Assembly (NCBI RefSeq): GCF_900111295.1
Contig: NZ_FOGT01000006.1
Span: 186,001 to 250,000 of the forward strand
DNA length: 64,000 nucleotides
From: Salipaludibacillus aurantiacus
GTDB taxonomy: Bacteria > Bacillota > Bacilli > Bacillales > Salisediminibacteriaceae
Reading direction: 5' to 3'
The notes beneath the pieces were generated by a model, which saw nothing but the letters and a program-made list of their open reading frames with translations, made no database searches and was not told the DNA's origin. Each line of letters opens with the position of its first letter. Position 1 is the first letter of the stretch. Shown here piece after piece: positions 1-10,358 of this stretch. The translations under genes and the position numbers were made by a program.

Positions 1-339
1 CGGTTCGTTATTAACAAAAGAATAAATATAGTTATTTGTCGTCCCGCCGCTGCCACCTGTAGGAATAGTAATTAAAATATCCTTGATTCCGTCGCCTGTA
101 AAATCCCCCAAAAAAATCCTCGGGTCATAGCCCATGTTTTTCTGCAGGGGAATACTGACAGAAACGCCTGTCGCGCCATCCTGGATTCCGAGTGTCATAT
201 TTTGAATAATTGACACATCTGTTTCCCGGTAGCCGGTCACGTATACTATATCCTGGAGACCGTCGCCATTTACATCGCCAGTTGCAGAGGCGACCACACC
301 CGTAATTCTCATGTTAGGATAAAAATAATTTCTGTACAT
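1..339 (-). CDS. FG-GAP/VCBS repeat protein, N-terminal part (runs off the window)
   Basis: The open frame starts at ATG 339 behind an AAGAGGAG ribosome site and runs without a stop off the left edge (113 codons visible). Two calcium-loop type repeats are visible, DVNGDGLQD near residue 23 and DFTGDGIKD near residue 73, about 50 residues apart, as in FG-GAP/VCBS beta-propeller proteins. There is no signal peptide; the protein begins MYRNYFYPNMRI. Such proteins in Bacillaceae are often surface- or spore-associated, but that role is only inferred. It is divergent from the small gene at 476. Confidence 0.75.
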   Translation of the reverse strand, partial: MYRNYFYPNMRITGVVASATGDVNGDGLQDIVYVTGYRETDVSIIQNMTLGIQDGATGVSVSIPLQKNMGYDPRIFLGDFTGDGIKDILITIPTGGSGGTTNNYIYSFVNNEP

Positions 340-475
340 ATTTGGCTCCTCTTATAAATTAAATTAATGCAATAGCCTATGCAAGTAATAACCTCCCTGT
401 GTATATGTTTCAAAAATCATACAGGCACCATAGCACTCTATGGAATATACAATAGAGTGAAAGGAGTGTCAGCCT

Positions 476-700
476 ATGCCATGGCAGCAGAAAATCCCGT
501 ACTTAACTGGTCAGCCTGTTGGCGTCTCTTTTGTAAATGGCACCGGAACCTCAGGCATCTTATGCGGTGTTTCTGATGGTAAGCTTCTTGTTATGGAATA
601 CCTCTATCAGAGGCAATTCGCCTTAAAGCAATATAATATTTATACTATTCAGGATATAAACCAGTTTCCCGTTTGTCCTAGCCAGCAGCCGCTATATTAA
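476..700 (+). CDS. small conserved-looking protein of unknown function (74 aa)
   Basis: ATG 476 is preceded by AAAGGAG at 10-nt spacing. The product, beginning MPWQQKIPYLTG, is small and mostly beta-prone (VGVSFVNGTGTSGILCGVSDGKLLVMEY), without a signal peptide or membrane helix. I do not recognise the family. It lies divergently from the FG-GAP protein and is followed by a strong hairpin at 714. The upstream ORF in another frame (379-576) has no ribosome site and is taken as a shadow. Confidence 0.55.
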   Translation: MPWQQKIPYLTGQPVGVSFVNGTGTSGILCGVSDGKLLVMEYLYQRQFALKQYNIYTIQDINQFPVCPSQQPLY

Positions 701-713
701 TGTAAACAAAAAC

Positions 714-754
714 AGAGGCCTTCACCAAGTTTAGTAACTTGATAAAAGGCCTCT
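714..754. terminator. hairpin terminator after the 74-aa gene
   Basis: AGAGGCCTT and AAGGCCTCT pair around an inner CCAAGTT/AACTTG stem. The T-run is better on the minus strand (GTTTTTG) than on the plus strand, so it may work in both directions. Confidence 0.6.
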
Positions 755-1428
755 CTTATATTTCTATAATTAAGCTTATTCATATTAGGTAAGCTTAAGA
801 TCACCGCTATACTTTGTAAAATAGCCGGAAATGACCTTTCCATAATAAAAGAGGCGTTCCGATAGCGGACTGCCTCTCTTCTGTTCATATTATTAACTTA
901 AAAATTAAACTTGAAAGTCAAAGCAAAGGACATATCAAACGGTTCTGAGAGTTCTGACCTTTACTTTCCTTCTGAGACAACATGTGTATCATATCTTTCG
1001 AATTAGCAAAAGGATGGAATATCGCATTTAATTCTTAGTAATTAAAGTTAAATCTACAGTATCAATATAATCCTAATTCTTAATTAGAGGTTGGGACCTC
1101 GATATTAAGGAACAGAGGTGTTTTGTGTACTAGTTAAATATAATAGGTCTTTATTTTCAGCTGTTTCATAACTAATAAACTTCATTCATATGCCATTTCA
1201 TCCCAGACATTTTCATTTGGAATGACAGCTAGAACCCATTAATAGGTCCGGGTTTAAGGTTATGATATACATGCTTTATTTCTGTATATTCGGCAAGTGT
1301 AACAAGGTAGAATATTTTTCCCTTTTATAGTACTTATCCAAGAAAGAAATTGTAACCCAAAAATCATTAATTACGCCAGGTAGGAACTATCCAATAAAGT
1401 TCAGAAATCTGTTCCATACAACTAAGAA
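755..1428. other. gene-poor interval
   Basis: I see no gene here: reading frames are short and lack ribosome sites. An imperfect 12-bp hairpin (AGAGGC...GCCTCT) lies at 850-877. The rest is AT-rich with no recognised motif. Confidence 0.4.
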
Positions 1429-1464
1429 AAAACCCCTCATTAGTGAAAATCAATGAGGGGTTTT
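1429..1464 (-). terminator. rho-independent terminator of groESL
   Basis: AAAACCCCTCATT and AATGAGGGGTTTT form a 13-bp stem. On the minus strand it is followed by TTTTTT, 90 bp past the groEL stop. Confidence 0.85.
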
Positions 1465-1553
1465 AAAACTAAGACATGAATTTTATTAAAATCCAGTCAA
1501 TACTCTTTTAAAAGGTATCAAATCCTTTTGTAGTAAAGGGCTCAAGGAGCAGC

Positions 1554-3272
<1,719 letters not shown>

Positions 3273-3289
3273 TCAACAGCGTGTCGGAA

Positions 3290-3574
3290 TTAGCCGATGA
3301 CTGCCAGAACGTCGCTTTCGCGAAGGATTAAATATTCCTTGCCTTCATACTTCACTTCTGTGCCTGCAAATTTAGAGAAAATGACAGCGTCTCCGTCTTT
3401 TACTTCCAACGCTACGCGCTCACCGTTATCTGTAACGCGTCCTGTACCTACTGCAACAACTTTACCTTCTTGAGGCTTTTCTTTTGCAGAGTCCGGAAGT
3501 ACAATTCCACTCGCAGTTTTTTCTTCTTGCTCGACCAACTCAATGACAATACGATCGCCTAATGGTTTTAACAA
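3290..3574 (-). CDS. groES: 10-kDa co-chaperonin GroES
   Basis: A 94-aa lid of the GroEL chamber. The protein begins (M)[19 protein letters not shown] and contains the mobile-loop region [16 protein letters not shown]. The start is chosen as TTG 3574, nine bases after AAGGAGG. A longer in-frame GTG at 3583 overlaps the ribosome site itself and would add three residues absent from the family. It is first gene of the groES-groEL operon behind a CIRCE element. Confidence 0.97.
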   Translation of the reverse strand: MLKPLGDRIVIELVEQEEKTASGIVLPDSAKEKPQEGKVVAVGTGRVTDNGERVALEVKDGDAVIFSKFAGTEVKYEGKEYLILRESDVLAVIG

Positions 3575-3640
3575 GGAAAACACCCTCCTTTAATATTTGT
3601 GCGCTTTTAAAACGCAGGATTAACATTTTTTGTTTATTTA

Positions 3641-3667
3641 TTAGCACTCGACCTCGATGAGTGCTAA
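3641..3667 (-). promoter_or_regulatory. CIRCE operator (HrcA site) of groESL
   Basis: TTAGCACTC, a 9-nt spacer, then GAGTGCTAA: a perfect match to the CIRCE inverted repeat, bound by the heat-shock repressor HrcA. It lies between the promoter and groES, in the mRNA leader. Confidence 0.98.
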
Positions 3668-3673
3668 CACAAT

Positions 3674-3706
3674 TATTATAATAATTAACATAAAAAAAAA
3701 ATGCAA
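3674..3706 (-). promoter_or_regulatory. sigma-A-like promoter of groESL
   Basis: On the minus strand TTGCAT is followed, past an A/T tract, by TATTAT (17 bp) or TATAAT (20 bp), directly upstream of CIRCE. The placement is as in other Bacillus groE operons; the exact -10 is uncertain. Confidence 0.6.
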
Positions 3707-3949
3707 GTATTTTAATGGAATTTTTTATCGCATTTTTCGATAGGTTTTTCAACTGCACTCTGCCTTGTATTCTCTTTCATAGCTCAGTTGAAACGGGAAA
3801 TACATAACCTCATATAATATGCTCTGCCAAAGAAAATATTATACGTGTACGGAAAAGTGTCTCCGTTCAATTTTTGCAGGAGGTTATGATACAATAAGGG
3901 AGTTACTTTAGCGTAAAGAATTGAATGCAGGAAAAAAGGAGAATGGACG

Positions 3950-4684
3950 TTGACGAAAAAATACTGGCTCATCCTTATAACGTTTATACTTATGCAGATC
4001 TCCCCTCTGGTTATTATTCCTCTGATGTTTGCTGCCGGCTTTACCGGTAATGAAGCAGAATTACAAGGGATGTCTGTATTTATCGGATTTACTCTCGGAT
4101 TTATTATTATCTCGCTTATCGCCTGGCGGACAAAGCCGGACCGTAACTTTATAGAGGACCGGGCTGCTCCAGGCAGGACAATCTTATGGGCTGTCGGCGG
4201 GATCTTCCTGGCGTTTGCTGCCCAGTACGCTGCCTCATTGATTGAAGTACTTGTCTTTGATATAGAACCGGGCTCTGAAAACACCGAGGTCATTGTAGAT
4301 ATGGCGACGGCTGTACCTTACATGATTATTGTGGTAGCGGTCTTTGTACCGATTATGGAAGAGATCGTTTTCCGGATGGTTATCTTTGGAAGCCTGTTTA
4401 AGCGGTTTGGCTTCTGGATTGCTGCTGTAGCCAGCGGCCTAATATTCGCGATTGTGCACTGGGATTTTGAGCATTTGCTCGTTTACCTTGCCATGGGGAT
4501 TGTCTTTGCCTATCTGTATGTGAAAACAAGGCGGATTATCGTTCCTATTATTGCGCACGTAGGAATTAACTCGTTTGTTATGCTGGTTCAGGTTATTTTC
4601 GGTGAACAGCTGCAGGAGCTAATTGAACAAATGGAAGAACTTGAACAATCTGTTCAGGCGTTAATTGGAGGTTTCTTCTTATGA
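3950..4684 (+). CDS. ydiL: CPBP-family intramembrane metalloprotease (YdiL-like)
   Basis: A 244-aa membrane protein starting at TTG 3950 behind AAAAAAGGAG. Several hydrophobic helices and the CPBP (Abi/CAAX protease) motifs are visible: EEIVFR near residue 141, HWDFEH near 169 and HVGINS near 202, whose Glu and His residues form the putative active site in the membrane. The substrate is unknown. Divergent placement from groES and overlap with the next gene match ydiL of B. subtilis. Confidence 0.88.
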   Translation: MTKKYWLILITFILMQISPLVIIPLMFAAGFTGNEAELQGMSVFIGFTLGFIIISLIAWRTKPDRNFIEDRAAPGRTILWAVGGIFLAFAAQYAASLIEVLVFDIEPGSENTEVIVDMATAVPYMIIVVAVFVPIMEEIVFRMVIFGSLFKRFGFWIAAVASGLIFAIVHWDFEHLLVYLAMGIVFAYLYVKTRRIIVPIIAHVGINSFVMLVQVIFGEQLQELIEQMEELEQSVQALIGGFFL

Positions 4685-4890
4685 CTAAGTCACCAAGGTT
4701 TTACGGATACCTTTACTTTTTCCTGGGAACATTATTTTTATTTTTTGCGATCCAGTCTGCTTCCCAGTCGGCGGGATGGGATTTCTTCACCATCCTGTTA
4801 ATGGCTTTTGCCGCGATTGATTATTTTATTGCTTTCCGTTATTTCGGAGCCGCCGCAAGGCAGCAGCAGAACGGAAAGAAGGATAATTAA
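4681..4890 (+). CDS. ydiK: small membrane protein, YdiK-like
   Basis: A 69-aa protein with two hydrophobic segments (about residues 9-28 and 33-52) and a polar Q/K tail. It overlaps ydiL by 4 bp (ATGA), so the two are translationally coupled. Name is by position next to ydiL and by size and topology; its function is unknown. Confidence 0.75.
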   Translation: MTKSPRFYGYLYFFLGTLFLFFAIQSASQSAGWDFFTILLMAFAAIDYFIAFRYFGAAARQQQNGKKDN

Positions 4891-4901
4891 TCACCTTTTA
4901 G

Positions 4902-4946
4902 CTGTCTGCCTCTCCTGATATAAAGGAGCCAGGCGGACAGTTTTTT
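4902..4946 (+). terminator. terminator of ydiL-ydiK
   Basis: CTGTCTGCCT and AGGCGGACAG pair with an inner CTCCT/AGGAG extension, followed by TTTTTT. Confidence 0.85.
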
Positions 4947-5267
4947 AATTCTGCAAAAAAGCTGAGTTACGTTTAGCCAGTCATGCAGTATAACCTCACC
5001 TCTAATTACATATACCTCCGGTGAACGAAGGCGAGGACACCCAGAGGATCGGCGAAGTCTGAAAATCCACTTTCCCGAAGCAGTCCTTCGGGAAAGTTAG
5101 TTGAAGACAAGCCCTCGGGTAAAGAAAACACAGCGAGGTTCTGTCGAGCTGATGTTGCACTTATGCCTGTGGTGTAAGCCTTCGCCGAGAGTGAACCGAC
5201 AGATTAAAAGTACATGCCCTTTGGCAAGCCTTCACCTTGCAGACGACTGCAACTACTAAATAAAAAT
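4947..5267. other. structured intergenic element without an ORF
   Basis: No gene is visible. The segment holds a perfect 11-bp hairpin, ACTTTCCCGAA/TTCGGGAAAGT (about 5069-5098), and a long-range match between CGAAGGC (about 5037) and GCCTTCG (about 5179). GC content is above the surrounding AT-rich gaps. It could be a dispersed intergenic repeat or a structured RNA; nothing here decides between these. Confidence 0.4.
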
Positions 5268-5306
5268 ATCCGAACAACATTCATAAAATGAGAATATTGT
5301 TCGGAT
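5268..5306 (-). terminator. terminator of the molybdopterin reductase operon
   Basis: ATCCGAACAA pairs with TTGTTCGGAT. On the minus strand the stem is followed by ATTTTTA. It lies 34 bp past the chaperone stop codon. Confidence 0.8.
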
Positions 5307-5339
5307 GCCTAAAGCTCACTATACTTTTGTCTCAGCCTC

Positions 5340-5948
5340 TTACTCCTTCATACTCCTCTGATGCTCACAATCTATAAACTGGTGCATCTGTCTTATCACA
5401 TCTAAATAAAACCCTTTTTTCAGCTGTTCGGAGACTCTGCGCTCAAATTCGCCGAACGCCGGGGCCAGCACGTCTTCCAGAAGGTCTTTCATCGTGCTGT
5501 CTATTTCTTCTTTCTCATTAACCCCCGTGTTTTCCCGCTTCATCAGTAAAAAGTGGAGAAACATGAGAAGATGGCCGATATGATCATGGCGCAAGTATTT
5601 TTTCTCCGCATACCCCATAAACTCTTCGCTTTCATAAAGTGCAGCAAGCTTTTGAAGAAAAACCTCTTCACCTTCCTGGTTATCAGGGTATATAAATGTG
5701 CCGGCAAACGGAGGAACATAGTGGCTGCCTGGAATAAAAAACAGGTTGTCATATTGGAAGGCCAACTCTTCCTCAGGCGTCGTTCCCACCTGATGGAGGA
5801 CGTTCAGGAGACTGTCATCCAGCCCTTCCAGCCCCTCATTATATTCTTCAACCAGATTGATCAAAAAGTCTGTTTCTCCGTACATGACTCTGGCGAACAC
5901 GAGGTAAAGCAGGCTTTTCTCTTCTATAGAATGGTCAGCTGTCGTCAT
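5340..5948 (-). CDS. TorD/DmsD-like chaperone for the molybdoenzyme
   Basis: A 202-aa acidic, all-helical protein without signal peptide, overlapping the catalytic gene by 4 bp (ATGA). It carries the TorD-family feel of YxxLFFIPGSHYVPPFAGTF near residues 65-82, which matches the E/GP..P...S.Y motif of redox enzyme maturation proteins. These bind the Tat signal and apo-form of the partner until molybdopterin is loaded. Its place as last gene of the operon supports that role. Assignment to a named member (for example TtrD) is not possible from sequence alone. Confidence 0.8.
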   Translation of the reverse strand: MTTADHSIEEKSLLYLVFARVMYGETDFLINLVEEYNEGLEGLDDSLLNVLHQVGTTPEEELAFQYDNLFFIPGSHYVPPFAGTFIYPDNQEGEEVFLQKLAALYESEEFMGYAEKKYLRHDHIGHLLMFLHFLLMKRENTGVNEKEEIDSTMKDLLEDVLAPAFGEFERRVSEQLKKGFYLDVIRQMHQFIDCEHQRSMKE

Positions 5949-8900
5949 GCTTTTTTCACCTCCACTTTGGCATAAAGCTGAGCGGCCGATCCTCCAATCG
6001 GGTCAAACAAGCCGTTATTTTTCAGGATCGGATCAATACTGAGCAGATTATTCGCTGAGAATCCGGTGTCTCTCCCTTTCGCGTAAAGCCCGGACTCTTT
6101 CTTCGGCTTTGAAAACTCGTAGCTCGTGTGCCCGTATTCCGATGCCGCCCCTGTCCATTTGCCGTCAATTTTGATCGGCTCGGAGGCATAGGCGGTGTGT
6201 CCGAAGTTGTAGCTGCTTCCGACAACTCCAGGGCGGATGCCTTCTGTAACTAACACCCGGCCTTCTGCTTCATAATCACTGCCGGTTATTTTAACTTTAT
6301 CTCCATTTTTCAGGCCGCGCGCCTTGGCATCTTTTCCATTAATCCAGATCGGATTGTCTTCCCGAACTTCCCGGAGCCATGCATTGGAGATCGCCCTGTG
6401 GGTGCCGATGTGCTTCGCTTTCCAGTTTGTCATCACTAATGGTAAATCGCGGTCATATTTTGACTCGTCATATTCTTTAATTTCTTCATAAACAGGAATA
6501 CCGCTGTAAAATTCTCCGCTGAATGAATGCTTGTTGCGCGCTGTCACTTCATCATAGAAATTAGCCTGGCCGCCATACTGGTATTTGACGTGCCGGCCTT
6601 CATTCACATACTCACTTCCCGGCTCTTCAAACCGCCCGCCGCGGTTAAGAACGTAAACAACTTTTGCCCATTCGTCATCTTTAACGGCTCCTTTTAAACG
6701 GTCGAGATCAAAGAATTCACCCAGTGCTTTTTCGCGGGCATTGATAAAAATCTGCTGCTCTTCATTGTCTGCATCCGGTACCGGTTCGTCCTCGTAAGCA
6801 ATATTTGCGGCCATTTTAATATAATATTCTTCATAACTGTTTAACGAGCTGCCGTCAGTAAAGGCATTTTCCCCGACTCCCGGGAGGCCGAGCATTTTAG
6901 CCATATCAATAAAGACGTCTTCAACAGCTTTCGCTTCAGGAACGACACGGGTGACCGGCTGCATCATACTGCTCAGTTTATGAAGCTGGTTCGGATAAAT
7001 CGTTTCCTGTCCAAAGCGTTCGAGATAGGTTAAATCCGGAAGCACATAGTCCGACAGTTCTGCTCCTTCACTGACGGAAATATCCAATGTGACAAGAAGA
7101 GGAATCTTTTTCTCGTCTTTTAAAATATCCCGGTAGACATGGCCGTTTGGAAAAGAGAGAATCGGATTGATCCGGTAAACGAACAAAGCTTTTAAACCGT
7201 AAGGGTATTCGTCTGCCGCACTCGGAATAAGCTCATGGGAAGAGTTCCCGGTGGCTGAAAACCATGGCCGCAGGGCCGGGTACCCGCCGTCTCTTTCAAA
7301 CAATGTGCTTTGTTCATAATTGGACTGCTTCCTCGTAATCGGGATTCCCCATGGCGCCCGTGCGTCAGGCACTGTATCTAAATCGTAGACACCGTCGAAC
7401 GGGCCGTAATTGGCGCCTGAAGAAATGCTTCCGCCTTTCCAGTCATAGTTGCCAATCAGATGGTTCAGGATATTCATGGCGCGGACGCTGTAGTAGCCGT
7501 TCGTGTGCATGGCGTTTCCGCGGTACCCGAACGCCGCCGCTTTTTTTCCATAGGAAGTAAATTCATCCGCTGCTTCTTCAATGAGGCTCACATCAATGCC
7601 TGTGATATCTGAGTATTCCTCCAGCGTGTGCTTCAAAACTTCCTCTTTATAGAGCGTAAAAGTTGATTTTACTTCGATGCCGTTAATGACGGTATCTACT
7701 TCCAGGTCTGCTTCTTCTACATCTGTTGACACATGCGGCTTACCGTTTTTAAATACGATATACTCCTCTTCCCCGCCCATATCTATATCAGACGCACGCA
7801 GTTTTTGTTTCGACGGTTCACTTAAATTGACTAAATGTGTCGCATCGCTCCATGTCGGTTCCCCGTCTTTTTCTGCTGCTTCTTTGTTCGGGTTCACTAA
7901 ATACCGGCGATCATACCGCTCATTTTCAATAATCCATCGTCCCATCGCAAGCGCGAAAGCTCCGTCAGTGCCTGGAATGACCGGAATCCAGTGGTGCGCT
8001 TTTTCAGCGGTTTTCGACATTCTTGAATCGACAACGGCCATTTTCATTCCGCGCTCAATGGCGTTAGTAATTTGGGGCGCCATCCACGTAGGCCCTTTAT
8101 TTGCCACGACAGGGTTTGTACCGAACGCCATCATGTAGTCGATATGGTCGATATCTGTATACGTCCGGCGTTTTCCATGCTCGAATGAACGCACATTACC
8201 AATGACACTGCTGACCCCGCAAATGCCTCCGTGGTCGTCAAAGTTAACACTGCCGAACCCCTGGCTCCAGATCCTTGTGTTCGTAAAATGACGGCGGTCC
8301 CCGCCCAGACAGGCTACCTGGTTTACTTTAGGGCCGAAATCAGGGTGTTTCGTATCGATGAGGACGTCTTTATATTTCTTATCAAATTCGTCCTGGCTCA
8401 TGTCTCCATCTTTCACTTTTTCCCAGTCGCCCATCACCTTCTCTTCTTCTTCGTAGGCAATAAGGTCTTTTAAGCCTGGCGTCCCTAAGTCACCGCTCCC
8501 TTCAACGATTTCTTTATACGCCTGCTCCCAGGAAATGGTCTTCCATTTGCCGCTTCCCCGCGGTCCGACCCGCTTCATCGGCTTTTTCAAACGGTACGCG
8601 TCATATGCTGTCTGAATCCCTGCCTGGCCTTTCAGGCAAGTTCTGCCGCCGCGAAGCCCCCGGCCTGCGACTGCCACGCTTCCTCCGCCTAAAGCTGCTG
8701 CTGCTGCAGGTTTTGTATAATCGATCTGGCCCATCGGCTTCATCGTTAACGGACTGTAAGGATTTCCCGCAATCTTTCTGACAAGCGAGGTACAGCCTCC
8801 CTCTATCCGTCCCTCTTTTACATAGGCTTTAATCGTACAGTGCGTATTACACTGCTCACACGTTGTATAAATGACATTTTCCGCAGTGTAATCTTCCGTT

Positions 8901-9067
8901 TGAGTCCCTATGCCATGTTCTGTATCTGCCCACACGTTCCCTCCGGTGATCTGACGGACCGGACTGCCGAAGAAAGGAGAAGCCACGGCGATGGCACTGA
9001 GAATACCTGCTCCCTTTACGAATGAACGGCGGTTTACTTTTTTATCAAACACGCTTTTTTTACTCAT
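5945..9067 (-). CDS. Tat-exported molybdopterin reductase catalytic subunit (TtrA/SrdA/ArrA type)
   Basis: A 1040-aa catalytic subunit of the DMSO-reductase superfamily. Seen: twin-arginine signal RRSFVKG at residues 13-19 followed by a hydrophobic stretch; an N-terminal [4Fe-4S] ligand set C70-x2-C73-x3-C77...C144; HGGICG with C283 as likely Mo ligand; and a C-terminal molybdopterin-binding domain (SNAWLREVREDNPIWIN onward). Gene order B-C-A and the size of about 1000 aa match tetrathionate reductase (ttrBCA) and Bacillus selenate reductase (srdBCA); respiratory arsenate reductase is related. It would reduce an external oxyanion with electrons from quinol via C and B. The substrate cannot be fixed from sequence. 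Confidence 0.92.
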   Translation of the reverse strand: MSKKSVFDKKVNRRSFVKGAGILSAIAVASPFFGSPVRQITGGNVWADTEHGIGTQTEDYTAENVIYTTCEQCNTHCTIKAYVKEGRIEGGCTSLVRKIAGNPYSPLTMKPMGQIDYTKPAAAAALGGGSVAVAGRGLRGGRTCLKGQAGIQTAYDAYRLKKPMKRVGPRGSGKWKTISWEQAYKEIVEGSGDLGTPGLKDLIAYEEEEKVMGDWEKVKDGDMSQDEFDKKYKDVLIDTKHPDFGPKVNQVACLGGDRRHFTNTRIWSQGFGSVNFDDHGGICGVSSVIGNVRSFEHGKRRTYTDIDHIDYMMAFGTNPVVANKGPTWMAPQITNAIERGMKMAVVDSRMSKTAEKAHHWIPVIPGTDGAFALAMGRWIIENERYDRRYLVNPNKEAAEKDGEPTWSDATHLVNLSEPSKQKLRASDIDMGGEEEYIVFKNGKPHVSTDVEEADLEVDTVINGIEVKSTFTLYKEEVLKHTLEEYSDITGIDVSLIEEAADEFTSYGKKAAAFGYRGNAMHTNGYYSVRAMNILNHLIGNYDWKGGSISSGANYGPFDGVYDLDTVPDARAPWGIPITRKQSNYEQSTLFERDGGYPALRPWFSATGNSSHELIPSAADEYPYGLKALFVYRINPILSFPNGHVYRDILKDEKKIPLLVTLDISVSEGAELSDYVLPDLTYLERFGQETIYPNQLHKLSSMMQPVTRVVPEAKAVEDVFIDMAKMLGLPGVGENAFTDGSSLNSYEEYYIKMAANIAYEDEPVPDADNEEQQIFINAREKALGEFFDLDRLKGAVKDDEWAKVVYVLNRGGRFEEPGSEYVNEGRHVKYQYGGQANFYDEVTARNKHSFSGEFYSGIPVYEEIKEYDESKYDRDLPLVMTNWKAKHIGTHRAISNAWLREVREDNPIWINGKDAKARGLKNGDKVKITGSDYEAEGRVLVTEGIRPGVVGSSYNFGHTAYASEPIKIDGKWTGAASEYGHTSYEFSKPKKESGLYAKGRDTGFSANNLLSIDPILKNNGLFDPIGGSAAQLYAKVEVKKA

Positions 9068-10346
9068 GACCTTTCACGTCTCCTTCCTGCGTTTCCAAAG
9101 GCAGAAATCTGGCTCCTAAGGAATAAAGGAATAATCCCATTGCCACAACACCCAGGGAGCTTAACCACTCTACCCAGTTAGGGAAATAGAACCCTTCAGG
9201 CAACCCTTTCATTGACTGGACAATCTGTGTCGGAACGACAATGTTAAAGCGGACACCTATAATTCCGATGACTACTAGTACTGCGGCAATCGTCAGTGCC
9301 TTAACTGACTGGTTCGTGCGCTTGCTGAATACAAGGTAGATTGGCACAACCGCTCCTAAGAAAATCTGGACGCCCCAGAATGACCAGGACATCGGGCCGG
9401 TAAACATAACATCGAGGACAGCCATCTTATCCGGCTTCATGCTCAAACCAGCTACAAGAAATTCGTAAAATTCCAGCGCCAGATCGATAATCAGGAAAAA
9501 GATCATTAATACGGCAAGCCCTTTTACCATCGTTAAATCGACTGATTTTCCGCGGACTTTCCTTTGGATGACATACATTGCTATTAACAGCGCCGTACCG
9601 GAAACAAGAGCAGAAACAACAAAGATAACCGGGAACAGCGGCGTGTTCCAGTAAGGCTGGGCAACGACTGCTGCAAACAATGTTCCTGTCCCGCCGTGTA
9701 CGCCGATAATGGCAATAGGGATCCCGATAATCCCGAGAATTTTCATCCAGCGGTGATCTTTCTTTGCCGAAATCTCTGAGGTATCGCTGCTGCCAAGGCG
9801 GATAATATTAGCCAGTTTGCCTTTAAAACCAGCTGACTTGTCTTTAGCCAGCTTAATTAAATCAATTCTCATGGCAAACCAGAGTTCTGTTGCCAGGAGG
9901 ACCATGTAAATCAGGTAAAACCGGACTTCCCACGACAGGATACTGAGAACGTTCCAGTACATCATCGCGTTAAACGCCCTGTCCATCCTTCCTAAATCGA
10001 GCAGGATAAATGTTAAAGCGACTACCATGCAAATTAAAGCAGTAAACAATGCGAAACGGCCGACCCGTTCATACTGCTCCATACCGAATACGAATATTAA
10101 AGTCGACAGCAGGAAGGCGCCAGCGCTTAAACCGACGAAAAAGATATAAAAGGCAACCCAGGCTCCCCAAGGTACAAACGTACTGAGATTGGTCACGGCC
10201 AATCCTTCGATCGCGCGGTATAAAATAGCACCGCCCCCGGCAATCATACTGACGATTAAAACGGCCATCCAGATCTTAAACCGCTTCGCAAGCGTTTGAT
10301 CGGAATGTGTGTCATTGCTTTCTTTTAACATTGCTGATTGACTCAT
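9060..10346 (-). CDS. NrfD/PsrC-family membrane quinol-oxidising subunit
   Basis: A 428-aa polytopic protein with about nine to ten hydrophobic helices (e.g. FKIWMAVLIVSMIAGGGAIL, residues 24-43). It belongs to the NrfD/PsrC/TtrC family, which takes electrons from menaquinol and passes them to the Fe-S subunit. It overlaps the catalytic gene by 8 bp and lies 12 bp after the ferredoxin gene. There is no heme ligand pattern of a cytochrome b. The start ATG 10346 has an AGGAGGGA site. Confidence 0.92.
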   Translation of the reverse strand: MSQSAMLKESNDTHSDQTLAKRFKIWMAVLIVSMIAGGGAILYRAIEGLAVTNLSTFVPWGAWVAFYIFFVGLSAGAFLLSTLIFVFGMEQYERVGRFALFTALICMVVALTFILLDLGRMDRAFNAMMYWNVLSILSWEVRFYLIYMVLLATELWFAMRIDLIKLAKDKSAGFKGKLANIIRLGSSDTSEISAKKDHRWMKILGIIGIPIAIIGVHGGTGTLFAAVVAQPYWNTPLFPVIFVVSALVSGTALLIAMYVIQRKVRGKSVDLTMVKGLAVLMIFFLIIDLALEFYEFLVAGLSMKPDKMAVLDVMFTGPMSWSFWGVQIFLGAVVPIYLVFSKRTNQSVKALTIAAVLVVIGIIGVRFNIVVPTQIVQSMKGLPEGFYFPNWVEWLSSLGVVAMGLFLYSLGARFLPLETQEGDVKGHE

Positions 10347-10358
10347 CGCTTTTCCCTC

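Noticed and set aside
697-888. 63-aa minus-strand ORF
   Set aside because: Begins and ends in hairpin sequence, no ribosome site, no protein-like pattern.
3784-4293. 169-aa minus-strand ORF opposite ydiL
   Set aside because: Antisense to a clear CPBP protease gene.
7351-8473. Plus-strand ORFs inside the molybdopterin subunit gene
   Set aside because: Shadows; the minus-strand frame is an unmistakable 1040-aa protein.
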